NCBI GenBank assembly: GCA_028274465.1
Contig: CM051455.1
Span: forward strand, 45,277,129-45,341,128
Reading direction: 5' to 3'
DNA: 64,000 nt
DNA from: Plantago ovata
Lineage: Eukaryota; Streptophyta; Magnoliopsida; Lamiales; Plantaginaceae
Each line of letters begins with the position of its first letter. Within the stretch, counting starts at the first letter, position 1. Positions 52,861 through 63,685 of the stretch are shown here, in pieces. The position numbers and the translations under genes are program-made. The notes below the pieces were generated by a model. That model saw nothing but the letters and a program-made list of their open reading frames with translations. It was not told where the DNA came from and searched no databases.

Positions 52861-53915
52861 TACATTCTGCATCTCTGTTTCTATTTTATAGGGAATGTTG
52901 ATGTTGAATAAAAAATAAGAATGACCAAATGTTATATCACCTTGGGGCCAACGGTACAAACTGAATATTGAAACACTAGCTATAGGAAAGACAAAATCCT
53001 CATGTTTGAATAAATGTGAGTAGTAGTTTTGATACGGGAAATTTACGATGTAACTTATGCTATGTTTGTGCTTGTGGGGCAGCTAAAAAATGAGCTACTC
53101 ATGGCGAAGCTATGTACCTCTCTAAACCTCTATGGAAGAGACTGTTGCCGCTGATTTAGCGATGGCTGAAATGACATTATATTTTGGAGGATATTGCATT
53201 GCAATGCTTCGGTACTATCTAGGGCTCATCAGTCAGCTTATCCTCTTCATGAAATTTTATCATTTAGCTTATCATATTCATGAAATTTTATAGATGAAGT
53301 ACGACATAATCAAGACGCTGTTGATAGTGTAGTGTTCCATGACTCCATCATACTTGCCGTGAAGGAAACACTATAGCTTTAGCACATGTTGACATGCCCA
53401 GAATGTGATTGTAATAGTGAAGTATGTACATACATTTCTGCTTTCCGGACTCTTCTGTAAGTTGTTGACACAAAAATGAAGGAATAGTTTGTGTCTCACA
53501 AGAATTTGTGGATGATTTCATACATATTTTGTAAAATGGCGATAAGTTTAGCCAATCCAATGTATATTATACGAAGCATGATCACATAAGGCTAAAGTGT
53601 GTTCTTATATTTTCTATATGCAATGTTTGAAAGTATTCAAGAAGTTTCATGCCATGATCATCAAAATTGGCTGTCTAACACATGATATATCATCTGCATT
53701 AAATTAATACAGTTCCAAAGTAGTTGTTTTATTGAGATTGTTAGATCTAAATAGCCCATAAGAGCATTTTGCAAATGGTCTGACGATATTTCCTCTCTAT
53801 TCATTTCTATTTTTCTTGGAAATTTTCTTTTTCGACCATCTATTTCTTTTTATTCTTTTCCCCATAGTATATCATACCAAACACACAAAAAAATTAGCAT
53901 CACCATCACGGGCAC

Positions 53916-53943
53916 CGCGATTAGCGCGGTGCTACAATTCTAG
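53916..53943 (+). mobile_element. Helitron 3' terminus
   Basis: The hairpin GCACCGCG-ATTAG-CGCGGTGC is followed after a few bases by the terminal CTAG (53940-53943) and a T. A GC-rich palindrome about 7-12 nt before CTRR at an A-T insertion site is the Helitron signature. It lies where the duplicated flank (52.1 kb against 54.0 kb) is interrupted, so the element may span about 52.1-53.94 kb. No Rep/helicase is visible, hence non-autonomous. The 5' end is unknown. Confidence 0.65.
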
Positions 53944-54004
53944 TAAAATAATAAATGAGAAGAAATCAACTTTTCTCAAAATCATGTGTCTTTTTTTTTT
54001 CTTA

Positions 54005-54300
54005 GTATGAAAAAACAGCCCATCTGAGCCCATCATCATAGGTGTCGGAACATCAGGCTGAGTTGGATTGGGTTGGTCATGCTCCGGTTGTTTAGGAAAT
54101 AGGACTAGGAAACATGTAAGGCGAAGGCAGGGGGAACCGGTGCTTCTGGTGTCTGTAGAGACGGACTTGGTAGGCCTGGAAACTCTGGCCGTGGCTAGGT
54201 GGATCAGATGGCTTTTAGGGTGGACTCTGGTGGAAATCCTGAACAGGCGTTTGCGGCATCTCCTGTGGAACTGGGTCTATATCTAGAACATTAGGCGCAT
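54005..54300 (-). pseudogene. Proline-rich gene fragment, copy 2
   Basis: Aligns with 48075-48250: CCCATCTGAGCCCATCATCA, then GGTTGGTCATGCTCCGG and GGTGTC followed by GGAGACG. Extends further, with minus-strand VPQEMPQTPVQDFHQSP, and has several stops. Remnant of the same unrecognised proline-rich gene. Confidence 0.4.
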
Positions 54301-55329
54301 GTGGCATCTCCAATGCGACAGATGGGGTGTGGAACGGCCGTGCAGTTTGGAAGTTAATTGGGCGGTGATTTTGGCGGTAGATCCATTGGGTCATGGGCTA
54401 ATATTTCGGATGAAATGAACTTGTAATATTGAGGTTTGTGTAATATTTTGATGGTGACTGTTTGAGAAGATAATAGTTTAACATTGTTCATGTTGAGTGT
54501 GATTGCTGGTATGCAGTCTGGTATTAAATTTTTTCTTGTTGAATAGAACTGTTGTTGAGATAGATGTTACATATAGTATAATTTTAAAAATTATTTTTTT
54601 CGTAATCAATTATAACTAATTATAACTAATTTGAAGTTAAACCGGACATCGAAAAGTCAAGAAAACTAAAGTGTAAACCTATTAACTTTATTGAGGGAGT
54701 ATCCGTAAAGCTTAATTTAAGAACTGGATAGACTATACCGATATGACTATATGAGGTGCCAAAGTGGTTGATTGTTGGACCCTTGGATTTCATGTAGCAC
54801 ACCATCTCATTTGTGCATTGTTAGGATCAAATTTCAGTACCTACGTACGGGTGGAAGTTCTATCATGTAGTACGGGATTCAAGGGGAAGTGTACAGTCCG
54901 ATGAAAATATAGTAAGGTGTGATCTCTCTACTTCATATTCACGAAATCAATACTACCTACTATATAAGAAGTGGAAGATCGATCATCAAGAAAACATACA
55001 GGCCTCAAGCCATCATGGTGTAGTGCTGAAAACGAAGCTTAGATCTGTTAGATCTGTTGGTAAGTTGGTTCATCTCCAACCAATAGATCGGGAGTTCGAG
55101 TCACCACGAAATAAATGGGGAACCATTATTGATCATCGTTTTACGGTTTAAAAAAATTGATGTTGTAGTGCTTATATTTTCATATATTTTCATAGCTTGT
55201 TATTTTTTTTATTCTAAGTTTTTCTTCTAACTTTTATATCGAATCTTTGTCGATTAGGTTTGTTAGGTTAAATACATATATAGACCAGTAACAACAAATA
55301 GTTGCATAAAGAACAACTCTCAAACAACA
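54301..55329. other. Intergenic, nothing firm
   Basis: No gene. The phrase GGGAGTTCGAGTCACCAC near 55090 resembles a pol III B box but has no partner A box. Confidence 0.4.
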
Positions 55330-58215
55330 TTTATAAAAGTCCCGCTACAGTAATTCGCTACAGTAGATCCGGATTTCAAAAATTCGCTACAGTAAATTTA
55401 ATAAAAATTTGAAATCCGGAAGTTAGTTTCAGTCACCGAAACTAGCTGAAACTAGCAAAAAATGACCGAAACTAGTTGAAATTAGCTAAAAAATGACCGA
55501 AACTAGCTGAAACTAATTGAAACTAATTGTTAATTTTATATTTTACTTGAAATTAACAGTTGAAACTAGTTTTTGATTTTATTTTGCAATGAAACTAACT
55601 ATATAATGATTAAATTCACTCTAAAAACTTATTTTTGTTAAACTAAAATAAATAAAAATATGTAAACAAAATTATAAAAATATAAATTATTATTTTCACT
55701 CAAAAACTAGTTTAAAAATGGTTGAAACTAGCTAAAAAATGACTGAAACTAGCCGAAACTAGCTGAAATTAACTTTTAATTTTATATTTTTCCTGAAATT
55801 AACCGTTAAAACTAGTTGTTGATTGTATTTTGCACTGAAACTAACTATATAATGATTAAATTCACTCTAAAAACTTATTTATGCTAAATTAAAACAAATA
55901 AAAATATGGAAACTAAAATTATAAAAATATAAATCATTATTTTCACCGAAAAACTAGTTTCAGATCAGTTTCAATACATAAAAGCTAGTTTCATAAACAA
56001 AAATACTAGTTTCATTAATTTCAGCATCACTCCATTGTTAGTTTTATTAGTGCAGCAACAAAAATGTTAATTTTATTAGTTTCAACAATACAAATACTAG
56101 TTTCATTAGTTTCAGCAACAACAATGCTAGTTTCATTAGTTTCACCATCATAATTGCTAGTTTCATCAACAAAAATGCTAGTTTCATTAGTTTCAACATC
56201 ACGACTGCTAGTTTTCAACAGTACAAAACTAATTTCATTAGTTTCAGCATCATAAGTGATAGTTTCAGCAAAAAACTGCTAGTTTCAGCAACAAAAATGC
56301 TAGTTTCATTAATTTTGGCAACACGAAAAGCTACTTTCGTTATTTTCATCATCACATGTGCTAGTTTCAACAACACAAATGCTAGTTTCATTAGTGTCAG
56401 CATCAGAGGTGCTAGTTTCGGCAACAAAAATGCTAGTTTAATTAGTTTCACCATCATAATTGCTAGTTTCATCAACAAAAATGCTAGTTTCATTACTTTC
56501 AACATCACAACTTCTAGTTTTCAACAACTAAAGGCTAATTTAATTAGTTTCAGCATCATAAGTGCTAGTTTCAACAACAAAATGCTAGTTTCAGCAACAC
56601 AAGATCCTAGTTTTATTAGTTTCGACAAACACGAATGCTAATTTCATTAGTTTCAGCATCACAAGTGAACACAAAATGCTAGTTCATTAGATTTAGCAAC
56701 ATAGATGCTAGTTTCATTCGTTTCGGCAACACAAATGCTAGTTTCAACGGAAAAATGCTAGTTTCGTTAGTTTTCAGTATCATAAGTGCTAGTTTCAATA
56801 ATTTGAGCATCATAAGTGCTGGTTTCAGCAACAAAAAAATTAGTTTCATCAACACAAATGCTAGTTTTTAGGGATGTGCATAAAAATCGAAACCGAAAAA
56901 CCGATCCGGAAATCCACAAAACCGATCCGAACCAATCCGATCCGGTAATTTCGGTTCGGATTGCGGATCACTAAATTTGCCATTTTCGGTTTTCGGATCC
57001 GCGGATTATCGGATTAATCCGATCCGATCAAGTAATTATTATTATTATTTTTTAATAAATTACCCACCTAAATGACCTAATATAAATACCTTCCAGAAAC
57101 CTAACCCCTCATTTCCTCTGCCTCCCTTCTCCCGTTTTCCCCTTTCTGCCTTATCTTCTCTCATTCACACTAACCTAACATCATCAATTCATCTTCCTAA
57201 TCTGCCGATTTCGTTTTTGAATCGTTTTGAATCTTCCTCATTGACATTTTGAATCATTTTTTGGTCTCAAGTGGCGATGGTTTGAAGTTGAGGTCGTCTC
57301 CGGTGTCTCTGGTCTCCCTCTCCGGCGTCTCTGGTCGTCTCCGGTGTCTCTGGTGGTCTCTGGTCTCCCTCTCTGGTCATTGGATACGTAGTAGCTTGGA
57401 GGAGTAGTTGGGGGCAGCCGGCGGAGGACGACGGAAAAGCTTTGTGGTGATTGGGTGGTGATGGAAGATGCAGGTGGTGGTCTTTGGGCGGTGACTGCGT
57501 GAGGAAAGATCGAGCTAGATCTGACCATGGATTGAGTTGGTCTAGACTCCAGATCTGACTCCATCTGGGCCGATTTGGAGAGTGGAGGCCCTGGTCTCCC
57601 TCTTCGGCCAATGATATTTTTTTTTAATAATTTTCGGATTAATCCGAACCGATTATTTTCGGATTAATCCGAAATTCGATCCGAAACTTCGGATCGGATT
57701 TCGGATCGAGCAAATTCAGCATTTTCGGATCGGATTAATCTGAAATTCGGATCGGATTTGATCCGATCCGCACCATGCACAAACCTACTAGTTTTCATTA
57801 GTTTCAGCATCACAACGGCTAGTTTCAACGGAAAAATGCTAGCTTAATTAGTTTTCAATATCATAAGTGCTAGTTTCAATAGTTTGAGCATCATAAGTGT
57901 TGGTTTCAACAACAAAAAAACTAGTTTCATCAACACAAATGTTAGTTTCATTAGTTTCAGCATCACAACGGCTAGTTTCAACGGCAAAATGCTAGTTTCA
58001 TTAGTTTTGAGCATCATAAGTGCTAGTTTTAGCAACAAAATGGTAGTTTCAGCAACACAGGTGCTAGTTTCATTAGTTTCGGCAAACACGAATGCTATTA
58101 TCATTAGTTTCAGCATCACAAGTGAACACAAAATGCTAGTTCATTAGATTCAGCAACACATATGCTAGTTTCATTAGTTTTTGCAACACAAATGCTAGTT
58201 TCAATAGTTTCTGTA
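55330..58215. repeat. Large minisatellite built on GCTAGTTTCATTAGTTTCA
   Basis: Two related zones. About 55330-55980 has AACTAGCTGAAACTAG-type units together with two long blocks repeated near 55560-55690 and 55810-55930. About 55980-58215 has units of roughly 30-35 bp: ATGCTAGTTTCATTAGTTTC followed by AGCAACA(C/A)AA. Dozens of imperfect copies. Open frames on either strand (for example NETSIFVAET repeats on the minus strand) are products of the repeat, not genes. Interrupted at 56869-57787 by a hAT MITE. Confidence 0.9.
56869..57787. mobile_element. Non-autonomous hAT element, 919 bp, perfect 8-bp TSD
   Basis: Begins TAGGGATGTGCA and ends TGCACAAACCTA, with inverted termini TAGG-x3-TGTGCA. 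The minisatellite phrase CTAGTTTT is duplicated on both sides (56861-56868 and 57788-57795) as an exact 8-bp target duplication. Both subterminal regions are packed with GGATCGGAT/ATCCGATCC and CGGATTAATCCG palindromes, as in hAT subterminal repeats. The centre (about 57110-57600) is pyrimidine-rich with GTCTCTGGT repeats and no transposase. Confidence 0.9.
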
Positions 58216-58737
58216 TATAAATATTGATTAGGAGATTATTTGGACGTTGGTTATATTTTAAAAAATAGTTAAATATAATGTTAGAAATTAATTAACACTA
58301 ATAGATGTAAAATACACCATCAGAAACTAGTTTAGCGAGAAATTGGAGTCCAATTCCATATTAGAGAGATTTTGGAGACTACTTGATTAGATTTTAGGGC
58401 ACCAAAAAATAGAATGGTTTTTTTTGTAAAATGTATTTTGGAGACTACTTGATTAGATTCTAGGGCACCAAAAAATTGAATGGTCTTTTTTGTAAGAGGT
58501 TATTTAAAGTAGTTGTTTTAGCAATTAAGTGCCTCAAATGGCTCTTCGTAATTTTCTGTTTATTATATACATTGGTTTGTCATCCCAACTTAGTGTTTGC
58601 AATCTAAGTTTTTAATTTCGAACATTTAGGTCTAAATTTTGTATTACATGGTGGCTTTTTTTTTCCCCTAAAGCTAGAGATAATAATACACGCCCAAAAC
58701 AAAAACTATATCTGTCTTTAAATTCGGCTACTTATTA
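58216..58737. other. Intergenic with a short direct duplication
   Basis: The phrase GGAGACTACTTGATTAGATT, then TAGGGCACCAAAAAAT, occurs twice (about 58373 and 58439). Nothing else is supported. Confidence 0.5.
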
Positions 58738-58992
58738 ATTCCTCCATTTCATTTGTTACTTACTTCCTAAGTAGTAAAAATTATCAAATTAAAGGAATAA
58801 TATTAAAAAGTTGATGTATATGAGTATTTAATCGTAAATGGGTGATAAAGTATGAGAGAGTGTGATAAAGTGGTTATAAAGAAGGAGATATAAATAATAA
58901 AAAATTGGTAAGTGGGTTGAGAATTTTTTCATATTTGGGTTAGAAACGTCTAAAATAGAAACATAGAAAATTATTAATAAAACGGAGGAAGT
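58738..58992. mobile_element. Degenerate Stowaway-like MITE
   Basis: The left end ATTCCTCCATTTCATTTG and right end ACGGAGGAAGTA are inverted (CCTCC.TTT). About 255 bp, AT-rich, flanked by TA. Different family from the copies at 9.1 and 37.3 kb. Borders are approximate. Confidence 0.6.
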
Positions 58993-59079
58993 AATTTTTA
59001 TATACATTTATTATCACATTAGTACCATGCTAGAGACCCTCTTCTAAAAAACATACTAGATAATCGATTACATTTTGGT

Positions 59080-59540
59080 TCAAAAAACGTTGACTTTCCC
59101 ATATTTATAAAAATGTCACCCCCTCGTAACACTCCAACCAAACAAACCTTATCCTTTAACTAATTTATATATTTTTTTCTTTTTCTTTTTCTTTTAATCT
59201 TTTTCCTTAATTTTTCTTTTTCCTTTTCAATCTTCTTCTTTTTCTCCGGTACCGGAGTTGCTCCGGCGACTTGACAGTGGCCGGAGTTGGACAACTGGAG
59301 CAAGCTCCATTAATGGAGCTTGCTCCGTCCAGTTACCGGAGCTCCAGAGAAGAATATGAAAATACTTTTTTTATTTATTTAAAGGTTTTTTTAATTTTAT
59401 TTATTTATTTTTTTTTTTTTTAAGAAACATAATGGTTGTTTGGATAAGAAAAAATATTATAATGGAACAGTGATAGAGCTTTAAAAAGTCAAATTCTTAA
59501 ACTAAAATGTAATTTATTATTTCTAGTAGATATGTTTTTG
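59080..59540 (-). mobile_element. Diverged relative of the MULE-like palindrome family, copy C
   Basis: In reverse orientation to copy B: T/C-rich CTTTTTC runs, then CTTCTTTTTCTCCGGTACCGGAG and a GGAGCT-rich palindromic core. Ends degenerate; no target duplication found. Holds a 30-bp perfect palindrome at 59297-59326. Confidence 0.45.
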
Positions 59541-59849
59541 TTATTAGGGACGCAACCGTAGACCCTTTTATATATATTAGAGTTGAGTAATGTATACCCC
59601 ACTATCAACAGGGACATCAACAGTGTTCTTTTAGTTTCACATTATATAAAGTGAACACATAGCTACAAATCGGGTTAGTTCCAAGGTATCATATTAGTCA
59701 CGACAAGGACATTGAACAACAGAGGGGTGTGATGTAATAAGTAATAACACCCGGTCACATAAATAAATAGTGTACGACGAGCAATAATAAGTACAGACTA
59801 CACCCGGATCGGATAATATGCGGTTCATTTATGATTTATCTAACCGTGC

Positions 59850-60385
59850 TGGTCCGAGTTGATGTTTGGTTTTTATTTTTGCTAATTAATTTATTTTGAG
59901 CTCTGTTCAATGTTGGAAAGTATGAATTGAACCTAGCTTAATCCGTGTTGGGAACTTGGCAGGGGATGAAGCTGAGGAAATTCTCTATCGTCCTGCTACA
60001 GGAGTCACACTGGAGCCAGTACCAGTTCTGGAATGATTTCTATTCCTGCTTCACTGGCTGTTTCTCTTCTGAGTACCATTCAAATGCAGCTGCATACAAA
60101 GAGACTGGAGGTTGTTGAATTGGAAAAGATGAAACACGACCTCACAGTGCTCATTCTTGACAGTGAGTAATTAAGGGAGACAGAAGGTGATAAAAGATGA
60201 AGATGCTTCAAGGAGCATACCAATATAGACCGGTTTTTATTTGCTATCTGCAGTTTCTTACGCTATTTGGCAATATTGAAACAATTTCATTTTTCGTGGT
60301 GTTCAAGTTGACTGTTTATGCACCACTACACAGCTCTGAGAAAACATACCCCAATAAATAGTACTCCACTACTACTATAATTAAC
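59850..60385 (+). pseudogene. Remnant of a third RPT4 unit (non-coding parts)
   Basis: 59868-59905 (GATGTTTGGTTTTTATTTTT, GCTAATTAAT, TTTTGAGCTC) matches intron 1 of RPT4 copy 2 (about 45140-45180). 60250-60385 (CTGCAGTTTCTTACGCT, TTGAAACAATTTCATTTTT, GTGGTGTTCAAG, CACTACACAGCTCT, ACATACCCCAATAAA) matches the 3' flank of copy 2 (about 47530-47735). The coding exons between are gone, replaced by about 300 bp of unrecognised sequence (59957-60190). Fits a third duplicate that lost its gene body. Confidence 0.5.
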
Positions 60386-60589
60386 CTTCTGATGTGATTC
60401 TTTGAATGGAATAATTACTGATATCAAAAAGAAGGCCAAAAAGGAACTGTTACACCTTACAAACAGGTAATTAACTAAGCATGGTTCTTGATTTATTCCA
60501 GGTTTACAATAACAACTAGTGAAATACAGAATACAACAAGGACATGGTTATACACGGTCCGTTCGTTCTAGTAGTAAGGATCCAACACA

Positions 60590-61751
60590 TTACTTTTCAC
60601 CTTTGTGATGGTGACCTGGAAGTTTCTCCTTGATCTTTTCCATCAGGCCTTTCTTCTCGTGTGGTGCAGTGGACGATGTTTTGCTCTGCGTTGTGGTAGT
60701 AGCAGCCGTGCTGTGGGGAATAGCGGGCGGCACAGCACTCGGCATAGGTGGCACGGCACTTGGTATTGCAGTAGAAGCTGGCATAACATGTGGCAACGTA
60801 GTAGTAGCCGTAGTATGGGGCACAGTTCCAGCAGTAGTAGCTGTAGTATGCGGCTTAGTGGCAGCAGCAGCGGTAGTAGCCGTAGTATGTGGCTTAGTGG
60901 TGGCCCCAGCAGCAGTAGTAGGGGTAGTATGCGGCAACATGGCATCAGCTGTAGTAGTACTAAATGGCTTAGTGTCAGCAGTAGTAGTTGTATGAGGCTT
61001 GGTGGTGGTGATTGGTGGTGTGCTGTGTGCGGCTGGAACGTTGTGGTACTGATGTCCACCTGCCCCAACTTTTTCTTTCACTGTTTCTTTCAGACCTTCC
61101 CTCTGTATCCTTTCTCCTAGTCCTTCACCCTCGGGCTGTAATCATACGAAAGAAAAGGCAAAGTTGAAAAGCCCATGCTTTCTTCAAAATCTTACTGATA
61201 TTCTTGTCAAACAGGCAAAGAGATCAAAATTCGACAGAAATGTCTTAAGCTAACTACATGAAACTGAAGTTACCTAAAATATAACTAAAAGATTTGGGGA
61301 TTTATCTAAATTAGCTTAAATACGTATGAACCGAATAAAGCTGAACTCAACCGAACTAAACTTAATTGAAACTGAACTTGAGCTGAAGTTTAAGGTGAAA
61401 TGAAAAAAATCTTAATTGCACGATTGAATTTAAAGAATTTAAGGTGAAACGAACGGGTAGACTCCATCACATATAAATCAGACATAAGCTAAGGTAACAT
61501 AAAATTTTCTCAGAACATAGAAGAGATATCTATTAAAGTGAGTAACCAATTCAAGACATCAGCTTATAAGGAGAAGGTCTGACCTTGCGGTGAAGCTGCT
61601 GCTGGCCACCAGCAGCTGCTGCTGCTGTATCCGTGGTGGCGACACCCATAATGTGCATTGGATTGCCAAACTCATCAGTCAGTTGCACCGGCCTCCCCAT
61701 CTCGTCAGTGAGTTGGATCGGGTTCCCCTGCTCATCGCGCAAATCCGCCAT
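60590..61751 (-). CDS. Dehydrin (LEA group 2), Y-type with one clear C-terminal K-segment
   Basis: Predicted 237-aa hydrophilic, disordered stress protein that protects membranes and proteins during drying or cold. Two exons: 61751-61584 (56 codons) and 61135-60590; the intron is GT-AG and the phase is 0. Exon 1 has Y-segment-like repeats: DEQGNPIQ, DEMGRPVQ and DEFGNPMH. Exon 2 starts PEGEGLGERIQREGLKETVK, a degenerate K-like stretch, then a long low-complexity middle of TTATKPHTT-type repeats rich in Thr, Ala, Pro and His, and ends with the K-segment EKKGLMEKIKEKLPG followed by HHHKGEK. There is no serine-run S-segment. The intron falls between Y-segments and body, whereas in YSK dehydrins it usually lies in the S-segment. 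Start chosen at MADLRDEQGNP, a typical dehydrin start. Likely stress- and ABA-induced, given ABREs upstream. Confidence 0.93.
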
Positions 61752-61866
61752 CTTTTGTTTGTTCGGAATATTATTGTACCTTTCAAGACCGAAACTTTTG
61801 ATTGTTGTGAGATGTACAAGAGGAGTTGCTTCGTTTATGAGTGAGAGTCTATGGAGAAGTTCAAAT

Positions 61867-61874
61867 TATATAAA
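61867..61874 (-). promoter_or_regulatory. Probable TATA box of the dehydrin
   Basis: On the minus strand TTTATATAA lies about 115 bp before the ATG. Confidence 0.5.
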
Positions 61875-61931
61875 TTAGCTTGGAACGCAAAACGGTTTAA
61901 CACAGCATTTTCTGCATGTTGCTAGTGACTA

Positions 61932-62000
61932 CACACGTCGAAAAAGGTTCAAACTTCAGGTTTCAATGAGCTGCTTAGCTGCCACGTATAGGGACACGTA
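61932..62000 (-). promoter_or_regulatory. ABRE cluster upstream of the dehydrin
   Basis: Minus-strand motifs TACGTGTC (62000-61993), TACGTGGC (61988-61981) and CGACGTGT (61939-61932). ACGTGGC and ACGTGTC are classical ABA-response elements bound by bZIP factors; they lie about 180-250 bp before the start, a usual position for ABA-regulated LEA genes. Function not shown. Confidence 0.6.
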
Positions 62001-63685
62001 AGGTCTCAACTTTCAAGGGTACCGAGTTGTGGATTGGGATGAATAATAACGATCAGATGATCATCCAACGTCACACACCAAGCTACAAAATTTGCTACTT
62101 CTGCTTGCTGAGGCAAATCCAATTCCTTATGATTTTGCTGTGCAGCTTATACTACTACTACTGGGTAAAACATAGTGGTTATTTTAAGAGTGAGTATTAG
62201 TTTTATGACCGTGAATCATTTTATTGTGTTGATATGTTTTAGCTTTATTTAAACTCCAATTACTCTTAATCATGATGAAAAGTTAATTGCAATCGACTAC
62301 TCCTAAATCATTTAAAAATAATAATGAATGAAATTATATTCTGAAAATATAATATCTACATTTTTATATTTTCGCTCCGAAAGACTCCATAGTACACAAC
62401 ATTCAAACTTCAAACTGAGAGAGTGATAATGCAATATAAGTGTTGCTGTTCAGAACTCCATCAAACCATCATACGGCTAAAACATTGCGCACAAGCACGC
62501 GCGCAGATCACAGATCAGTTATCATGTCATGAAGAGTCAAGAGGGTAATGACACTAATGACATTTCGAAAAGTAGAATGATACGGTATGAAATGTTACAA
62601 AATTCTACCAGGCGGTCTAAAGGCAAACGGAGGAAGGATAACACATTAACGCTTAAATAGAGATGTTAGTACCACCAAAGTTTTAACCCCGCTGATGATA
62701 TTCCAATGGCCTGAAACCGCAAAGTCAAAAGCATGCAAATTGCAAACAACAGCTATAACAATTAATCTGTGTATCGTCTTTTGGGCTTTTGAAGGTCCGG
62801 CAATAATTCTAGGCCTGACCAGCAAAAACCCAAACAAGTGAGGGCCATAATACAAATCTGTAGGTTTCAAACATGAAAGAACCAAATTCCATAGAGAAAA
62901 CAAAACATAGCCAATCTTGTAGTAATTCACATTCTACCATTTTCCTTCCCTAGAAAATGAATTGACTTGGTATAGTATTTCTTCCCACCCTTCTTTACAG
63001 TGTGATTCTGCGGTAGTGCCTCCTATCCTAATTCTGACTTTTTCTTGACGAAGATACACAGCTAACTCCTGTAGTCCACTGTCTCGTCTCCGCAAACTTA
63101 TCCAGTCGCGTGATGGTAGCTTCAAGAAAAGAATAAACCTCACTTAATACAACTATCCATAAACAAAATTCAAAATTCAACATGGTAGCATATTCAAGAG
63201 AGAGAAGGTCAATATTTAGCATACTAAAAACAGAAGGTATAATTATAGCATTATACAAATAAGACTCATATGAGAAAATATTTGGCATGCTAGAGTGTGA
63301 AAATAACACACATTTGGAGCTCAATGTTACTAATCTGGTTTCAACTCAAACAGCCATGATGCAGTTATGTCTATTGTATTCCCACTCCACTTATCAGTAC
63401 TCGTACCTAAACAAGATTCTAGACCTGTTGAACTGTTCACATACATTTCCACACTATTTCAACTTGAACACTACACTGGCTTCAAGGGCTTCTACTCACA
63501 CTATTTCACATACATTTCCACACCTCTTTACCTCCTTCACCTTTACTCTTCCGCAAATTAACTTCATTTCATTAAACAATTGGAAAAAAAGAAAAAACCA
63601 CCAGATCAAACTCATAATGTAGACAACATTGAGGCTTTTCGTAGAGTAAAGATGGAAGCTTACTTTATAAAACATGTATAGCAAC
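62001..63685. other. Intergenic between the dehydrin and the right-edge gene
   Basis: No firm gene. About 62990-63150 has minus-strand frames (SRDWISLRRRDSGLQELAV) that may belong to the 3' part or UTR of the right-edge gene, but no splice model was supported. Confidence 0.4.

Noticed and set aside
55080-55105. GGGAGTTCGAGTC, possible pol III B box
   Set aside because: No convincing A box upstream and no A tail, so no SINE or tRNA call.
57238-57611. Two minus-strand ORFs over 100 codons, Pro/Arg/Thr-rich
   Set aside because: They lie inside the hAT MITE's GTCTCTGGT repeats and show no domain.
56027-58147. Several 60- to 114-codon frames (NETSIFVAET or KLMKLAF repeats)
   Set aside because: Produced by the minisatellite unit length; no start context or domain.
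60605-61120. Plus-strand ORF of 171 codons, Ser/Gly/Trp-rich
   Set aside because: Shadow of the dehydrin low-complexity exon on the other strand.
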